This document shows, piece by piece, positions 53,815-63,570 of a stretch of DNA of 64,000 nucleotides. Numbering within the stretch: position 1 is the first letter of the stretch; each line of letters starts with the position of its first letter. The notes below the pieces were generated by a model, which saw nothing but the letters and a program-made list of their open reading frames with translations, had not been told where the DNA came from and made no database searches. The translations under genes and the position numbers were made by a program. Source of the DNA: Tsukamurella sp. TY48 (GTDB taxonomy: Bacteria; Actinomycetota; Actinomycetes; Mycobacteriales; Mycobacteriaceae); NCBI RefSeq assembly GCF_019656655.1, contig NZ_BPMV01000001.1, positions 1,674,001-1,738,000 of the forward strand. Reading direction: 5' to 3'.

Positions 53815-56800
53815 GAGCGGCCTCCATCACTGCGTCGTCGATGTTGCGGCCGTCCAGTTCGGCACGCTTGATGGCGGTGAGCACGCGCTTGAAATCGCGC
53901 GGCATCACCTTGGCGAAGAGCTGGCGCTCCCGAGCCCAGTTGGCCAGGATCCGTTCCGCGATGGCGGAATCGGTGGCCTCGTAGTGCTTGGTCACGGTGG
54001 CGCGCACGAACTCGATATCGGTCTCGTCGAGCGATTCGAGCTCCACGAGCTCGGTGTTGAGGTCGCGCTCGAACTGGCCGTCGGCGTTGTAGACGTAGGC
54101 GATGCCGCCGCTCATGCCCGCACCGAAGTTGCGTCCGGTATCGCCGAGCACGATCACCCGGCCGCCGGTCATGTACTCGCAGCCGTGGTCGCCCACGCCC
54201 TCGACCACGGCGACCGCGCCCGAGTTGCGCACCGCGAACCGCTCGCCCGCCTTGCCGCGGAGGAAGACCTCACCCGCGGTGGCGCCGAACAGGATCACGT
54301 TGCCCGCGATGATGTTGTCCTCGGCCACGAAGCCCTCGGGGGCGTCCTGCGCCGGGCGCACCACGATGCGGCCGCCGGACAGTCCCTTGCCCACGAAGTC
54401 GTTCGCATCGCCCTCGAGCCGCAGCGTGATGCCCTTCGGCACGAAGGCGCCGAAGCTGTTGCCCGCGCTGCCGCGGAAGGTGATGTCGATGGTGTCGTCC
54501 GGAAGACCCTCGGCCCCATAGGCCTTGGTGACCTCGTGTCCGAGCATCGTGCCCACGGTGCGGTTGACGTTGGAGATCGCCGACTGGATCGACACGGGCG
54601 CGCCGGTGTCGATCGCCACCCGGGCCTGCGAGATCAGCTGCTGGTCGAGCGCCTTCTCCAGCCCGTGCTCCTGCGTCTGCGAGCAGTACGGGTCCTGCTT
54701 CATGAACGGCGAATCGACCTGCGCCAGGATCGGTGCGAGATCGAGCTTGCCGGCCTTGGCGCCACCCCAATGCTGCTGCGCCGCCTCGGTGTCGAGCACC
54801 TGCGACTGGCCCACGGCCTCCTGCAGGGTGCGGAAGCCGAGCTCGGCGAGCAGCTCACGCACCTCCTCCGCGATGTACAGGAAGAAGTTCTCCACGAACT
54901 CCGGCTTGCCGGTGAACCGGCGCCGCAGCACCGGGTTCTGGGTGGCCACGCCCACGGGGCAGGTGTCCAGGTGGCACACGCGCATCATGATGCAGCCCGA
55001 GACCACCAGCGGCGCGGTGGCGAAACCGAACTCCTCGCCGCCGAGCAGGGCGGCCACGACCACATCGCGGCCGGTCTTGAGCTGACCGTCGACCTGCACC
55101 ACGATCCGGTCGCGAAGACCGTTGAGCAGCAGCGTCTGCTGGGTCTCGGCCAGGCCGATCTCCCAGGGGGCGCCGGCGTGCTTGACCGAGGTGAGCGGGG
55201 TGGCACCGGTGCCGCCGTCGTGACCGGAGATGAGCACCACATCGGCATGCGCCTTGGAGACGCCCGCGGCCACGGTTCCCACGCCGATCTCGGAGACCAG
55301 CTTCACGTGGATGCGGGCCGACGGGTTCGCGTTCTTCAGGTCGTGGATCAGCTGCGCCAGATCCTCGATCGAGTAGATGTCGTGGTGCGGCGGGGGCGAG
55401 ATCAGGCCCACACCGGGCGTCGAACCGCGGACCTCGGCGACCCACGGGTACACCTTGTGCGGGGGCAGCTGGCCGCCCTCGCCGGGCTTGGCACCCTGCG
55501 CCATCTTGATCTGGATGTCGGTGCAGTTGCTCAGGTAGTGCGAGGTCACACCAAACCGGCCCGAGGCCACCTGCTTGATCGCCGAACGGCGGAAGTCGCC
55601 GTTCTCATCGGGCGTGAACCGCGCCGGATCCTCGCCGCCCTCACCGGAGTTCGAGCGACCGCCGAGACGGTTCATGGCGATGGCGAGGGTCTCGTGCGCC
55701 TCCGCCGAGATCGAGCCGTAGCTCATGGCACCCGTCGAGAAGCGCTTGACGATCTCGCTGGCGGGCTCCACCTCGTCGATGGAGATCGACGGGCGATCGC
55801 TCCGGAAGCGGAACAGGCCGCGCAGCGAGGCGAGCCGCTCGCTCTGGTCGTCCACCAGCTTGGTGTACTCCTTGAACACCTTGTACTGCCCGGTGCGCGT
55901 CGCGTGCTGGAGCTTGAAAACGGTGTCCGGGTTGAACAGGTGGTATTCGCCCTCGCGGCGCCACTGGTACTCGCCGCCCACCTCGAGCTCGCGGTGCGCG
56001 AGCTCCTCGGGGCGGTCGTTCATGGCGCGCTTGTGTCGCGCGGCCACATCGGCGGCGATCTCGTCCAGGCCGATGCCGTCCAGCTGGCTCTGCAGGCCGG
56101 TGAAGAACTCGTCGACCACGTCCTGCGCGAGGCCGATTACCTGGAACAGCTGGGCGCCGGTGTACGAGGCCAGGGTGGAGATGCCCATCTTCGACATCAC
56201 CTTGAGCACGCCCTTGCCCGCGGCCTTGACGTAGTTCGCGTTGAGCTTCTCCAGCGGGATGCCGTTGAGCTCACCGCGCAGGTGCATGTCCTCGATCGTG
56301 GCGAAGGCCATGTACGGGTTCACCGCTGCGGCACCGCATCCGATGAGCGCGGCCATGTGGTGCACCTCGCGGGCGTCACCCGACTCGACGATCAGGCCGA
56401 CCCTGGTGCGGCTGCGCTCGCGCACCAGGTGGTGGTGCACGGCGGCGGTCAGCAGCAGCGACGGGATCGGCGCCATCAGCCGGTCGGAGTTGCGGTCCGA
56501 CAGGATGATCAGGCGCGCGCCACCGGCGATGGCCTCGGAGACCTGCGTGCGCACGGTGTCGAGCGCCTCGCGCAGGCCCTTGCCGCCCTCGGCCACCGCG
56601 TACAGGCCGGGGATCACCACGGACCGGAACTCGGGCAGGGTGCCGTCGTCGTTGACCTTGACCAGCTTGATCAGCTCGTCGTTGTTGAGGATCGGCTGGT
56701 CCAGGTGGATCTGGCGGCAGCTGACGGGCGTCGGGTTGAGCAGATCGGACTCGCCGCCGATGGTGCCGCCCAGGCTGGTGACGATCTCCTCGCGGATGGC

Positions 56801-58414
56801 GTCCAACGGCGGGTTGGTCACCTGCGCGAAGAGCTGCTGGAAGTAGTCGAACAGCAGGCGCGGGCGCAGCGAGAGCACGGCGACGGGGGTGTCGGTGCCC
56901 ATGGAGCCGATCGCCTCGGCGCCGGTCTTCGCCATCGGCGTCAGGAGCAGGTTCAGCTCCTCGGTGGTGTAGCCGAACATCTGCTGGCGCTGGGTGACCC
57001 GATCGTGCGGCATCACCGGGTGCGGACGGTCGGGCAGCTCCGACAGGCGCAGCAGGCCCTCGTCCAACCAGTCCTGGTAGGGCTCGGCCGCGGCCAGCTC
57101 GTCCTTGATCTCCTTATCGGAGACGATGCGGCCCTGCGCGGTGTCCACCAGGAACATGCGGCCCGGCTGCAGGCGGGTCTTGAAGACCACGTCGCTGTGC
57201 GGGATGTCGAGCACGCCGACCTCCGAGCCGAGGACGACGAGGCCGTCCTTGGTGACCCAGATGCGCGACGGGCGAAGGCCGTTGCGGTCGAGCACGGCGC
57301 CGATCACGGTGCCGTCGGTGAAGCACACCGAGGCGGGTCCGTCCCAGGGCTCCATGAGCGAGGAGTGGTACTCGTAGAAGGCGCGGCGTGCGGGATCCAT
57401 GTCCTGGTGGCGCTCCCAGGCCTCCGGGATCATCATGAGCACGGCGTGCGGCAGGCTGCGGCCACCGAGGTGCAGCAGTTCGAGGACCTCGTCGAAACGC
57501 GCGGTGTCCGATCCGCCCTCGGTGCAGATCGGGAAGATCTTGTTCTCGGCGTCGGCGCCGAAGACGGTGGGGTCGAGCAGCGACTCGCGCGCCCGCATCC
57601 AGTTCTCGTTGCCGCCGACGGTGTTGATCTCACCGTTGTGGGCCACGCGGCGGTACGGGTGGGCCAGCGGCCAGCTGGGGAAGGTGTTCGTGGAGAACCG
57701 CGAGTGCACCAGGCCCAGAGCCGATTCCACGCGCTCGTCCTGCAGGTCCTCGAAGAAGCCGCGCAGCTGCGGGGTGGTGAGCATGCCCTTGTAAACGAAG
57801 GTCTGGCCGGACAGCGAGGGGAAGTAGACCGACTCCTCGCCCTGCGAGCCCGCGCCGGCACCGTCGGTGCCCAGCTCGCGCTCGACCCGCTTGCGGATCA
57901 CGAAGCAGCGGCGCTCGAGGTCCATCCCGGACAGCGGCGCACCCTCGGCGTCGGTGCCGGCGATGAACACCTGGCGCATGGTGGGCATGGCGTCGCGGGC
58001 CAGGGCGCCCAGCGAGCCGTCGTCGGTGGGCTGATCGCGCCAGCCGAGCACCGTCATCCCCTCTTCGGCGACGATGCGCTCGACGCCCTCGGCCGCCTTG
58101 CCGGCCTCGGCGGAGGCCTGCGGGAGGAAGGCGATACCGGTGGCGTACGCACCCTGGTGCGGCAGCTCGAAGTCGACGACCTCGCGGAAGAAGCGGTCGG
58201 GGACCTGGATCAGGATGCCCGCGCCGTCGCCCGTGTTCGGCTCGGCACCGGCGGCACCACGGTGCTCCAGGTTGACCAGCGCGGTGATCGCCTTATCGAC
58301 GATGTCGCGGGATTTGCGGCCGTGCATGTCCACCACGAAGGCGACGCCACACGCGTCGTGCTCGTTCGCGGGGTGGTACAGCCCCTGCGGACCCGGGGGG
58401 ACGAAACGGCTCAT
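53807..58414 (-). CDS. gltB: Glutamate synthase large subunit
   Basis: A 1535-residue NADPH-GOGAT alpha subunit. A short propeptide of about 21 residues precedes the catalytic Cys (HDACGVAF, Cys 22) of the class II glutaminase domain. The central and FMN-binding synthase domains follow ([12 protein letters not shown] marks the FMN-binding part). The 3Fe-4S cysteines are in [16 protein letters not shown] beta-helix domain ends the protein (SGGIAYVYN). The start ATG 58414 has a long leader with an inverted repeat. It is the ammonium-assimilation partner of GltD, and its order matches Rv3859c. Confidence 0.97.
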   Translation of the reverse strand: MSRFVPPGPQGLYHPANEHDACGVAFVVDMHGRKSRDIVDKAITALVNLEHRGAAGAEPNTGDGAGILIQVPDRFFREVVDFELPHQGAYATGIAFLPQASAEAGKAAEGVERIVAEEGMTVLGWRDQPTDDGSLGALARDAMPTMRQVFIAGTDAEGAPLSGMDLERRCFVIRKRVERELGTDGAGAGSQGEESVYFPSLSGQTFVYKGMLTTPQLRGFFEDLQDERVESALGLVHSRFSTNTFPSWPLAHPYRRVAHNGEINTVGGNENWMRARESLLDPTVFGADAENKIFPICTEGGSDTARFDEVLELLHLGGRSLPHAVLMMIPEAWERHQDMDPARRAFYEYHSSLMEPWDGPASVCFTDGTVIGAVLDRNGLRPSRIWVTKDGLVVLGSEVGVLDIPHSDVVFKTRLQPGRMFLVDTAQGRIVSDKEIKDELAAAEPYQDWLDEGLLRLSELPDRPHPVMPHDRVTQRQQMFGYTTEELNLLLTPMAKTGAEAIGSMGTDTPVAVLSLRPRLLFDYFQQLFAQVTNPPLDAIREEIVTSLGGTIGGESDLLNPTPVSCRQIHLDQPILNNDELIKLVKVNDDGTLPEFRSVVIPGLYAVAEGGKGLREALDTVRTQVSEAIAGGARLIILSDRNSDRLMAPIPSLLLTAAVHHHLVRERSRTRVGLIVESGDAREVHHMAALIGCGAAAVNPYMAFATIEDMHLRGELNGIPLEKLNANYVKAAGKGVLKVMSKMGISTLASYTGAQLFQVIGLAQDVVDEFFTGLQSQLDGIGLDEIAADVAARHKRAMNDRPEELAHRELEVGGEYQWRREGEYHLFNPDTVFKLQHATRTGQYKVFKEYTKLVDDQSERLASLRGLFRFRSDRPSISIDEVEPASEIVKRFSTGAMSYGSISAEAHETLAIAMNRLGGRSNSGEGGEDPARFTPDENGDFRRSAIKQVASGRFGVTSHYLSNCTDIQIKMAQGAKPGEGGQLPPHKVYPWVAEVRGSTPGVGLISPPPHHDIYSIEDLAQLIHDLKNANPSARIHVKLVSEIGVGTVAAGVSKAHADVVLISGHDGGTGATPLTSVKHAGAPWEIGLAETQQTLLLNGLRDRIVVQVDGQLKTGRDVVVAALLGGEEFGFATAPLVVSGCIMMRVCHLDTCPVGVATQNPVLRRRFTGKPEFVENFFLYIAEEVRELLAELGFRTLQEAVGQSQVLDTEAAQQHWGGAKAGKLDLAPILAQVDSPFMKQDPYCSQTQEHGLEKALDQQLISQARVAIDTGAPVSIQSAISNVNRTVGTMLGHEVTKAYGAEGLPDDTIDITFRGSAGNSFGAFVPKGITLRLEGDANDFVGKGLSGGRIVVRPAQDAPEGFVAEDNIIAGNVILFGATAGEVFLRGKAGERFAVRNSGAVAVVEGVGDHGCEYMTGGRVIVLGDTGRNFGAGMSGGIAYVYNADGQFERDLNTELVELESLDETDIEFVRATVTKHYEATDSAIAERILANWARERQLFAKVMPRDFKRVLTAIKRAELDGRNIDDAVMEAARG

Positions 58415-58468
58415 CGAATACCTGCCTTAGCGCAGCGCCTCACGGCGGAACGGTGGAAATGAAGGTTC

Positions 58469-58487
58469 GGTGACGGCATACGTCACC
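58469..58487. promoter_or_regulatory. Inverted repeat in the gltB leader
   Basis: GGTGACG-GCATA-CGTCACC, two 7-bp arms, located about 25-45 bp downstream of the likely gltB -10. Could be an operator for a nitrogen regulator or an mRNA hairpin. Confidence 0.4.
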
Positions 58488-58661
58488 TCAGGCATCGTTG
58501 GCTGTACCCGAAACGATAGTTTCCCGGGGCTCTATCACCAAATGAAAGGCCATCCTAACCGGCCTTGACCTGGGGGTTTCGGAAATCTTCGGCGTGCACC
58601 GGGAACCACGCCGATCTCGCTGAGCGTGCGCGTCACGTCCCCGGACCGAGGCCGAGGGCCG

Positions 58662-58690
58662 TTGCCGGCCGCGCGGACCGGTGTTACGTT
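58662..58690 (+). promoter_or_regulatory. Promoter of the DsbA/SQR operon
   Basis: TTGCCG (58662-58667), a 17-bp spacer and TACGTT (58685-58690). The CsoR-like operator begins 6 bp downstream, across the likely transcription start. Confidence 0.6.
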
Positions 58691-58695
58691 GAATC

Positions 58696-58713
58696 TATCC
58701 CCCCGGGGGGATA
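58696..58713. promoter_or_regulatory. CsoR/CstR-type operator
   Basis: A perfect 18-bp palindrome TATCCCCCCGGGGGGATA covers the start-site region. G/C-tract palindromes flanked by TA are recognised by CsoR/RcnR/CstR repressors, which respond to copper, nickel or persulfide. The downstream genes handle sulfide and thiols, which suggests a persulfide-sensing CstR-like regulator encoded elsewhere. Confidence 0.65.
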
Positions 58714-58781
58714 TCTTCCGCTTCGGCGGATCCGTTGCCCTCACGTTCTTCTCATCCGCACCACCAGCTCGGAGGCAGTCG

Positions 58782-59414
58782 ATGAACACCGAAGCGCCGC
58801 CCGCGATCACGATCTGGCTCGACCCCGTGTGCCCGTACTCCTGGTCCACGGCCCAGTGGCTGCGCGACGCCACCGGCGACACCGCCGCGGTGCGCTGGGA
58901 GCAGATGAGCCTCGCGATCCTCAACGAGGGCCGCGACCTGCCCGAACGGGCCCGAGCCCGGATGCGCGACTCCCGCACCGCCGGACGCCTGTTCGCGCGC
59001 CTGTCGCAGACGCTGGACCACGACCGGAGGTGGGAGGCACTACGGGCCTTCACCCGTAGCTACCACGAGGACGGCCGGACGCTCGACGACGAGCTGGTCG
59101 CGGCGCTGCAGGCGCAGTTCGGCGGCCCGGTCGCTCAGGGCACCACCGCCGAATCCCTCGACGCCGCGGTCCTCGAATCGCACATCCGCAGCCAGGACGC
59201 GGCGGGCGGCACCGGCGGAAGTCCCCTGATCGACCTGGGCGGGAAGGTCTTCCACGGCCCGGTACTGACCGCGGTCCCCGAGCCCACCGCCGGACGAGAA
59301 CTCCTCGCCGCCCTCGACACCCTCGCCGCGGTGGACGCCTTCGCGTCCGTCCAGCGGCTCCACCCCGCATCCACACCACCGAGCAGTGACCGGAAGGAAA
59401 GTGAGCGAGAATGA
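58782..59414 (+). CDS. DsbA-family thioredoxin-fold protein
   Basis: A 210-residue DsbA/FrnE-like oxidoreductase. The active site is CPYS-type (DPVCPYSW, Cys 17), a single-Cys variant as in mycothiol-dependent Rv2466c-type proteins rather than CxxC Dsb proteins. The second-half cis-Pro site lies in GGSPLIDL. No signal peptide, so it acts in the cytosol. ATG 58782 has GGAGG 7 nt upstream. ATGA joins it to the SQR-like gene. Likely role: mycothiol- or persulfide-linked thiol chemistry. Confidence 0.8.
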   Translation: MNTEAPPAITIWLDPVCPYSWSTAQWLRDATGDTAAVRWEQMSLAILNEGRDLPERARARMRDSRTAGRLFARLSQTLDHDRRWEALRAFTRSYHEDGRTLDDELVAALQAQFGGPVAQGTTAESLDAAVLESHIRSQDAAGGTGGSPLIDLGGKVFHGPVLTAVPEPTAGRELLAALDTLAAVDAFASVQRLHPASTPPSSDRKESERE

Positions 59415-60571
59415 GTACGAAGCGAATCGTCATCGCCGGCGCCGGAATCGGCGGGCTCAGCGTGATCAAGGAACTGCGGGAGTCCGGCGTCGCCCTCGAC
59501 GATGCCGAGATCACCCTGATCGATGAGAACTTCGAGCACTACCTCGGTTTCACCCTGCCCTGGGTGATGCGGGGGTGGCGCACCGCGGACAGCATCCCCA
59601 TCCGCCCCTCGGAGGCCGGCCTCGCGGGGATTCGGACGATCCGCGCCACGGTGACCGGGGTCGACGCCGCGCCGAAGGAAGTGGTGCTGGACGACGGTGA
59701 GCGGGTGCCCTTCGACGCCCTGGTGCTGGCGCTGGGCGCGCGCAACGCTCCGCACCGGGTCCCCGGACTGCAGCAGGCCGTCGACGCCGGAATCGCGGTG
59801 CACTTCTACGCCACGGCCGACGCGGAACGCGCCCACCGGGCGCTGTCCGAGTTCCCCGGCGGGCGCCTGGTCTTCCTCGTCGCCTCGATGCCCTTCCGCT
59901 GCCCCGTCGCGCCGTACGAGGGCGCCTTCCTGGCCGCGGATCTGCTGGCCGAACGCGGGGTGCGCGATCGCACCGAGATCGCCGTGTACACGCCCGAACC
60001 GCAGCCGATGCCCTCCGCCGGTCCCGATGTGGGTCTCGAACTGGCACAGCACGTCCGGGACGCCGGGATCGGCCTGCACCCGCTGCACCAGGTCACGGAG
60101 GTGGACGCCGCGGTGAAGTCGGTGCGCTTCGCCAACGGCGGGAGCGCTCCGTTCGATCTGCTCGTCTTCGTGCCGCCGCACGAGCCTGCGCTATCGCTGG
60201 ACGGGGCGGGATGGATCCCCGTCGACCGCGCGAGCATGGGCACCGGACACGACGGGATCTGGGCGATCGGCGATCTGTCCTCCGTCACCTCGCCCACCGA
60301 CCGACCGCTCCCGAAGGCGGCGATCTTCGCGAAGAACGGTGCGGCCGCCGTGGCCCGGAACGTGCTGCACCACCTCGGACTCGACGATGCGACGGCCGCC
60401 CTGTCGGGGCTGGGGTACTGCTACATCGACACCGGCGCCCACGAATCCGCCCGCGGCCAGGGCGATTTCTTCGCCGAACCGCACCCCGATGTGACGCTGA
60501 CACCCGCATCCGTACAGCTGCACGAGGAGAAGATGCACGAAGAGCAGCAGTGGCGGTCGTACTGGGAGTGA
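59411..60571 (+). CDS. Sulfide:quinone oxidoreductase-like flavoprotein
   Basis: A 386-residue FAD-dependent reductase. The FAD motif is GAGIGG (10-15), the flavin-associated TLPWVMRGW segment follows, and two redox cysteines characteristic of SQR are Cys 164 (PFRCPVAPYEG) and Cys 337 (LGYCYIDTG). The C-terminal amphipathic helix may dock on the membrane to reach the quinone. ATGA couples it to the DsbA-like gene. Under a CsoR/CstR-type operator it would oxidise sulfide to persulfide for detoxification. Quinone specificity is inferred. Confidence 0.85.
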   Translation: MSTKRIVIAGAGIGGLSVIKELRESGVALDDAEITLIDENFEHYLGFTLPWVMRGWRTADSIPIRPSEAGLAGIRTIRATVTGVDAAPKEVVLDDGERVPFDALVLALGARNAPHRVPGLQQAVDAGIAVHFYATADAERAHRALSEFPGGRLVFLVASMPFRCPVAPYEGAFLAADLLAERGVRDRTEIAVYTPEPQPMPSAGPDVGLELAQHVRDAGIGLHPLHQVTEVDAAVKSVRFANGGSAPFDLLVFVPPHEPALSLDGAGWIPVDRASMGTGHDGIWAIGDLSSVTSPTDRPLPKAAIFAKNGAAAVARNVLHHLGLDDATAALSGLGYCYIDTGAHESARGQGDFFAEPHPDVTLTPASVQLHEEKMHEEQQWRSYWE

Positions 60572-60656
60572 GCCCGTCGCGATCTGAGACATGATCGGGA
60601 CACGGCCGGGGCTCGACGGGGACGAGCCCGGGACGGAGCGCGCCGATGCTGGTCGC

Positions 60657-61247
60657 ATGGCACCGTCGAAACCACTCCCCCGGATCGTCTTCGCCGTCGG
60701 TCTCGCCGCGCTGCTCGCGGTGGGCGGCTGTGGATCCACCACCCTTCCCGGTGTGGGCACGCCCGCGGGACCTGCCGCCGGCGGTTCGGACGGCACCCCG
60801 AGCGGTCCGCTGGGGGCCGCCGACGGCGTGCTGCCGGACAGCATCTCCGTGGACACCGATACGCCCGCCATCACCAAGCTCCAGCCGGAGCTGCGCCGGG
60901 CCTTGCAGGCGGCGGCGACGGCGGCGCGGGACGACCGGGGCGTGGAGATCCGGGTGACCTCGGGCTGGCGCTCAGCGCGGTACCAGCAGTCGCTCTACGA
61001 CGATGCGGTCAGGAAGTACGGATCGGAGGCCGAGGCCCGGCGTACGGTGGCGGACGGGGCGACCTCCGAGCACGTGCGCGGTGAGGCCGTCGATGTGGGA
61101 CCGACCGATGCCGCCGACTGGATGACCCGGTTCGGCGAGGACTACGGGCTGTGCCGCGTGTACGCCAACGAGATGTGGCACTTCGAGGCCAAGACGGGCG
61201 GGCAGTGCGCCCCGATGGTGGACGACGCCGCATCGCGCTCCCGATGA
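60657..61247 (+). CDS. Lipoprotein M15-family D-Ala-D-Ala carboxypeptidase (VanY-like)
   Basis: A 196-residue exported lipoprotein: lipobox AVGGC near residue 23-27 after a hydrophobic signal. The M15B domain follows with zinc ligands His and Asp in SEHVRGEAVDVG and the third His in NEMWHFE. The family trims the terminal D-Ala of peptidoglycan stem peptides. ATG 60657 begins the signal peptide cleanly. A strong hairpin lies after the stop. Related in role to other wall proteins in this window but not operon-linked. Confidence 0.88.
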   Translation: MAPSKPLPRIVFAVGLAALLAVGGCGSTTLPGVGTPAGPAAGGSDGTPSGPLGAADGVLPDSISVDTDTPAITKLQPELRRALQAAATAARDDRGVEIRVTSGWRSARYQQSLYDDAVRKYGSEAEARRTVADGATSEHVRGEAVDVGPTDAADWMTRFGEDYGLCRVYANEMWHFEAKTGGQCAPMVDDAASRSR

Positions 61248-61258
61248 CCCAGCCGGAC

Positions 61259-61297
61259 AAGGGCTCCGGTACCAGCGGAGCCGGTACCGGAGCCCTT
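61259..61297. terminator. Strong bidirectional terminator hairpin
   Basis: AAGGGCTCCGGTACC (61259-61273), a 9-nt loop and its exact complement (61283-61297) lie between the convergent M15 peptidase and secreted-protein genes. Confidence 0.85.
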
Positions 61298-61325
61298 CAC
61301 AGCCGGCCCTGCGACCGGATGGGAT

Positions 61326-61946
61326 CTACGTCGGCGAGCAGAAGCTCAGGACCGGCGCGACCGCCGCGAGGCAGAAGACGCCGGCGGCGTTGTTCTGCTG
61401 GTACTGGGTCTGACCGGGGTTGGCCCGCTCGGTCCAGTCGAGCGCCTGCTTGGTGCGGGCCGGCTGCACCGAGTAGTCGGAGAGCTTGAGGTTGAAGGTG
61501 GTTCCGACCGAGACCTGGATCTTGCCGAGCGTCACGGGGATCGATCCGCCGGGCTGGATGTCGTTCTTCAGGGTGATCACCTTGTCGCGACCGTTCGCGG
61601 TGAGCAGGGTGACCGAGTACCCCTCGGTGTCGCCGAGAGCCACGTTGCCGAAGTTGTTGGAGCTCAATACGAACTGGGTTCCGGCCGGCAGCACCTGCGC
61701 GCGCTGCGCCTGCCCGGCGTTCGCATCGGCCCGATCGGCCACGTTCCTGATGGTGAATCCGTTGTCCTTGCCGATCGCCGACGCCTGCGCGGTGACCTCG
61801 ACGAGATCGACACTGTTCGCGCCGCCACCCGAGGGATGCGGCTTGGGCGATGCCGATGCCGCGCCGGTGGCACCGAGAAGCGAGAGCGAGACGCCTGCGG
61901 CGACTCCGACCATGGCCGCGACGGACCTGGTGACCTGAGTATTCAC
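61326..61946 (-). CDS. Secreted protein, 206 aa
   Basis: A signal peptide (about 1-33, cleavage near ASA-SPKPH) precedes a beta-rich domain of about 170 residues. Two cysteines close to the C-terminus (FCLAAVAPVLSFC) could form a disulfide. I do not recognise the family. GTG 61946 is chosen for GAAAGG 7 nt upstream; the longer frame to 62066 has no such site. The gene stands alone with about 200 bp of non-coding DNA upstream. Confidence 0.7.
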   Translation of the reverse strand: MNTQVTRSVAAMVGVAAGVSLSLLGATGAASASPKPHPSGGGANSVDLVEVTAQASAIGKDNGFTIRNVADRADANAGQAQRAQVLPAGTQFVLSSNNFGNVALGDTEGYSVTLLTANGRDKVITLKNDIQPGGSIPVTLGKIQVSVGTTFNLKLSDYSVQPARTKQALDWTERANPGQTQYQQNNAAGVFCLAAVAPVLSFCSPT

Positions 61947-62144
61947 GGTAGAGCCTTTCGTTGAGGGAGACGCTCGGACACATACTGTGAGCGGGGCCAC
62001 AGTGACCCGCTCGCCAGTGAGTCTGCATTCGCAAACTAACGAAAAGAAGAAACGCCTCATGGCCATTGGGTGTTGTTATTGCAAACAAACTTAACCGGCA
62101 ACGCCCTTTGTGCTATCGCCGGGGGCGGAACCGCTTCGGCCGCC

Positions 62145-62606
62145 TCAGTGTCCGTGGCGCTCAAGGCGTGTCAGACGCCAGCGCTCCATGAGATCCGGGA
62201 GTTCCGTGAGCACGAACTCGAAGAAGTCACGCATCACCGCCACACGCTCGGCCGCCGGACCGCCCTCCGGAAGCTCTTTGAGCCCGTCGTCGGCCACGGT
62301 GAGCCACCGCTCCAGAATGGGATTGCGCGAGGTCAGCGCTTCGTACCAGATGTCGTCACCCAGCTCGATGAGGCTGTGCCGCGAACCCGGGACGTGCGAT
62401 TTCCGGATCATGCCGGCCTGTTCGAGGTAGCCGACCGCACCGGACACGGCGCCGGCCGACACCGAGAGCTGCTTCGCGATCTGCGACGGGGTCAGCGCAC
62501 CGTCCGGCGAGGCGAGCACCGCGGAGAAGACCCGGGCCGCCATCCGTTGCATTCCGGCCTCGACGAGGGCGGCTGCCATGTTCTCCACGAAGTTCGGCGC
62601 GTCCAC
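62145..62606 (-). CDS. GbsR/MarR-family regulator
   Basis: A 153-residue regulator with a winged helix-turn-helix at about 30-90: LTPSQIAKQLSVSAGAVSGAVGYL and the wing GMIRKSHVPGSRH. The C-terminal helices form the dimer. GTG 62606 follows TATTCT (62613-62618, minus strand) by 6 nt, so the longer upstream reading, which enters the ABC gene promoter, is rejected. It is divergent from an ABC exporter, a typical local regulator pairing. Confidence 0.82.
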   Translation of the reverse strand: MDAPNFVENMAAALVEAGMQRMAARVFSAVLASPDGALTPSQIAKQLSVSAGAVSGAVGYLEQAGMIRKSHVPGSRHSLIELGDDIWYEALTSRNPILERWLTVADDGLKELPEGGPAAERVAVMRDFFEFVLTELPDLMERWRLTRLERHGH

Positions 62607-62611
62607 AGACG

Positions 62612-62630
62612 CAGAATATACAGTGTTCTG
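62612..62630. promoter_or_regulatory. Candidate operator between regulator and ABC genes
   Basis: CAGAA (62612-62616) and TTCTG (62626-62630) form an inverted pair around a 9-bp centre overlapping the regulator's -10; a TTCTGAA half-site occurs again at about 62644. It may let the GbsR-like protein control both directions. Confidence 0.45.
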
Positions 62631-62670
62631 ACACTTCACAAACTTCTGAAATGGGTATAGCGTCGCCGCT

Positions 62671-63570
62671 ATGACCAACGATGTCATCCGCGCCGAGGGC
62701 CTGACCAAGACCTTCGGTAGCGCTCACGCTCTCAACGGCCTCGAACTCCACGTCCGCCCCGGGGAGGTACACGCCTTCCTCGGCCCCAACGGCGCGGGGA
62801 AGTCGACCACCATCCGAATCCTGCTCGGCCTGCTCAAGAAGACGGACGGCACCGTCGAACTGCTCGGCGGTGATCCCTGGCGCCAGGCCCCCGAGCTGCA
62901 CCGTCGGCTCGCCTACGTGCCGGGCGATGTGACCCTGTGGCCCAACCTGTCCGGCGGCGAGATCATCGATCTCCTGGGCCGGCTGCGCGGCGGCATCGAC
63001 GAGGCGCGCCGCGACGAGCTGCTCGACCGCTTCGCCCTCGACCCCACCAAGAAGGCGCGCACCTACAGCAAGGGCAACCGGCAGAAGGTGGCACTGGTCT
63101 CCGCCTTCGCCGCGCGGGCCGAACTGCTGATCCTCGACGAGCCCACCTCGGGCCTCGATCCGCTGATGGAGGAGGTGTTCACGCAGTGCCTGGAGGAGGA
63201 GAAGGCCAGGGGCGCTTCGATCCTGCTGTCGAGCCACATCCTCTCCGAGGTGGACCGGGTGGCTGACGCCGTGACCATCATCAAGGACGGCGCCACCGTG
63301 GAGACCGGCACGCTCGCCTCGCTGCGTCACCTCTCGCGCACCCGGGTGGAGGCCACCGTCTCCCAGCCGACGGATCTGTCGGGCACCGCGGGCGTGCACG
63401 ATCTGCAGGCCGACGGCGATCGACTGTCGTTCAGCGTGGACACCGCCGACCTCGGCAGCGTCCTCGCCCGATTGGCGGCCGGCGCGCCGACCTCACTCAC
63501 CAGCCGCCCGCCCACACTGGAGGAGCTGTTCCTGCGGCATTACGACACGGCCGAACAGGGCGCTCGATGA
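62671..63570 (+). CDS. ABC transporter ATP-binding subunit
   Basis: A 299-residue nucleotide-binding protein: Walker [10 protein letters not shown] (38-46), signature YSKGNRQKV (variant of LSGGQ), Walker [14 protein letters not shown] and the H-loop His in [10 protein letters not shown]. The C-terminal extension is like that of drug/polyketide exporters. ATG 62671 follows TAGCGT (62658-62663) by 7 nt. It is coupled by ATGA to the permease gene. The pair is under the divergent GbsR-like regulator. Confidence 0.92.
   Translation: MTNDVIRAEGLTKTFGSAHALNGLELHVRPGEVHAFLGPNGAGKSTTIRILLGLLKKTDGTVELLGGDPWRQAPELHRRLAYVPGDVTLWPNLSGGEIIDLLGRLRGGIDEARRDELLDRFALDPTKKARTYSKGNRQKVALVSAFAARAELLILDEPTSGLDPLMEEVFTQCLEEEKARGASILLSSHILSEVDRVADAVTIIKDGATVETGTLASLRHLSRTRVEATVSQPTDLSGTAGVHDLQADGDRLSFSVDTADLGSVLARLAAGAPTSLTSRPPTLEELFLRHYDTAEQGAR

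Larger units (their letters stand above)
58415..58781. other. Intergenic region between gltB and the DsbA/SQR operon
   Basis: About 365 bp with no supported gene. On the minus strand it has a TATCGT hexamer (58513-58518) as a possible gltB -10 and the inverted repeat GGTGACG-N5-CGTCACC at 58469-58487 in the leader. On the plus strand it has the promoter and CsoR-type operator of the DsbA/SQR unit. Confidence 0.6.

Noticed and set aside
53645-58462. A 1605-residue open frame on the plus strand opposite gltB
   Set aside because: It is the codon shadow of gltB/gltD in high-GC DNA: His/Val/Leu/Arg-rich, no motifs, no ribosome-binding site.
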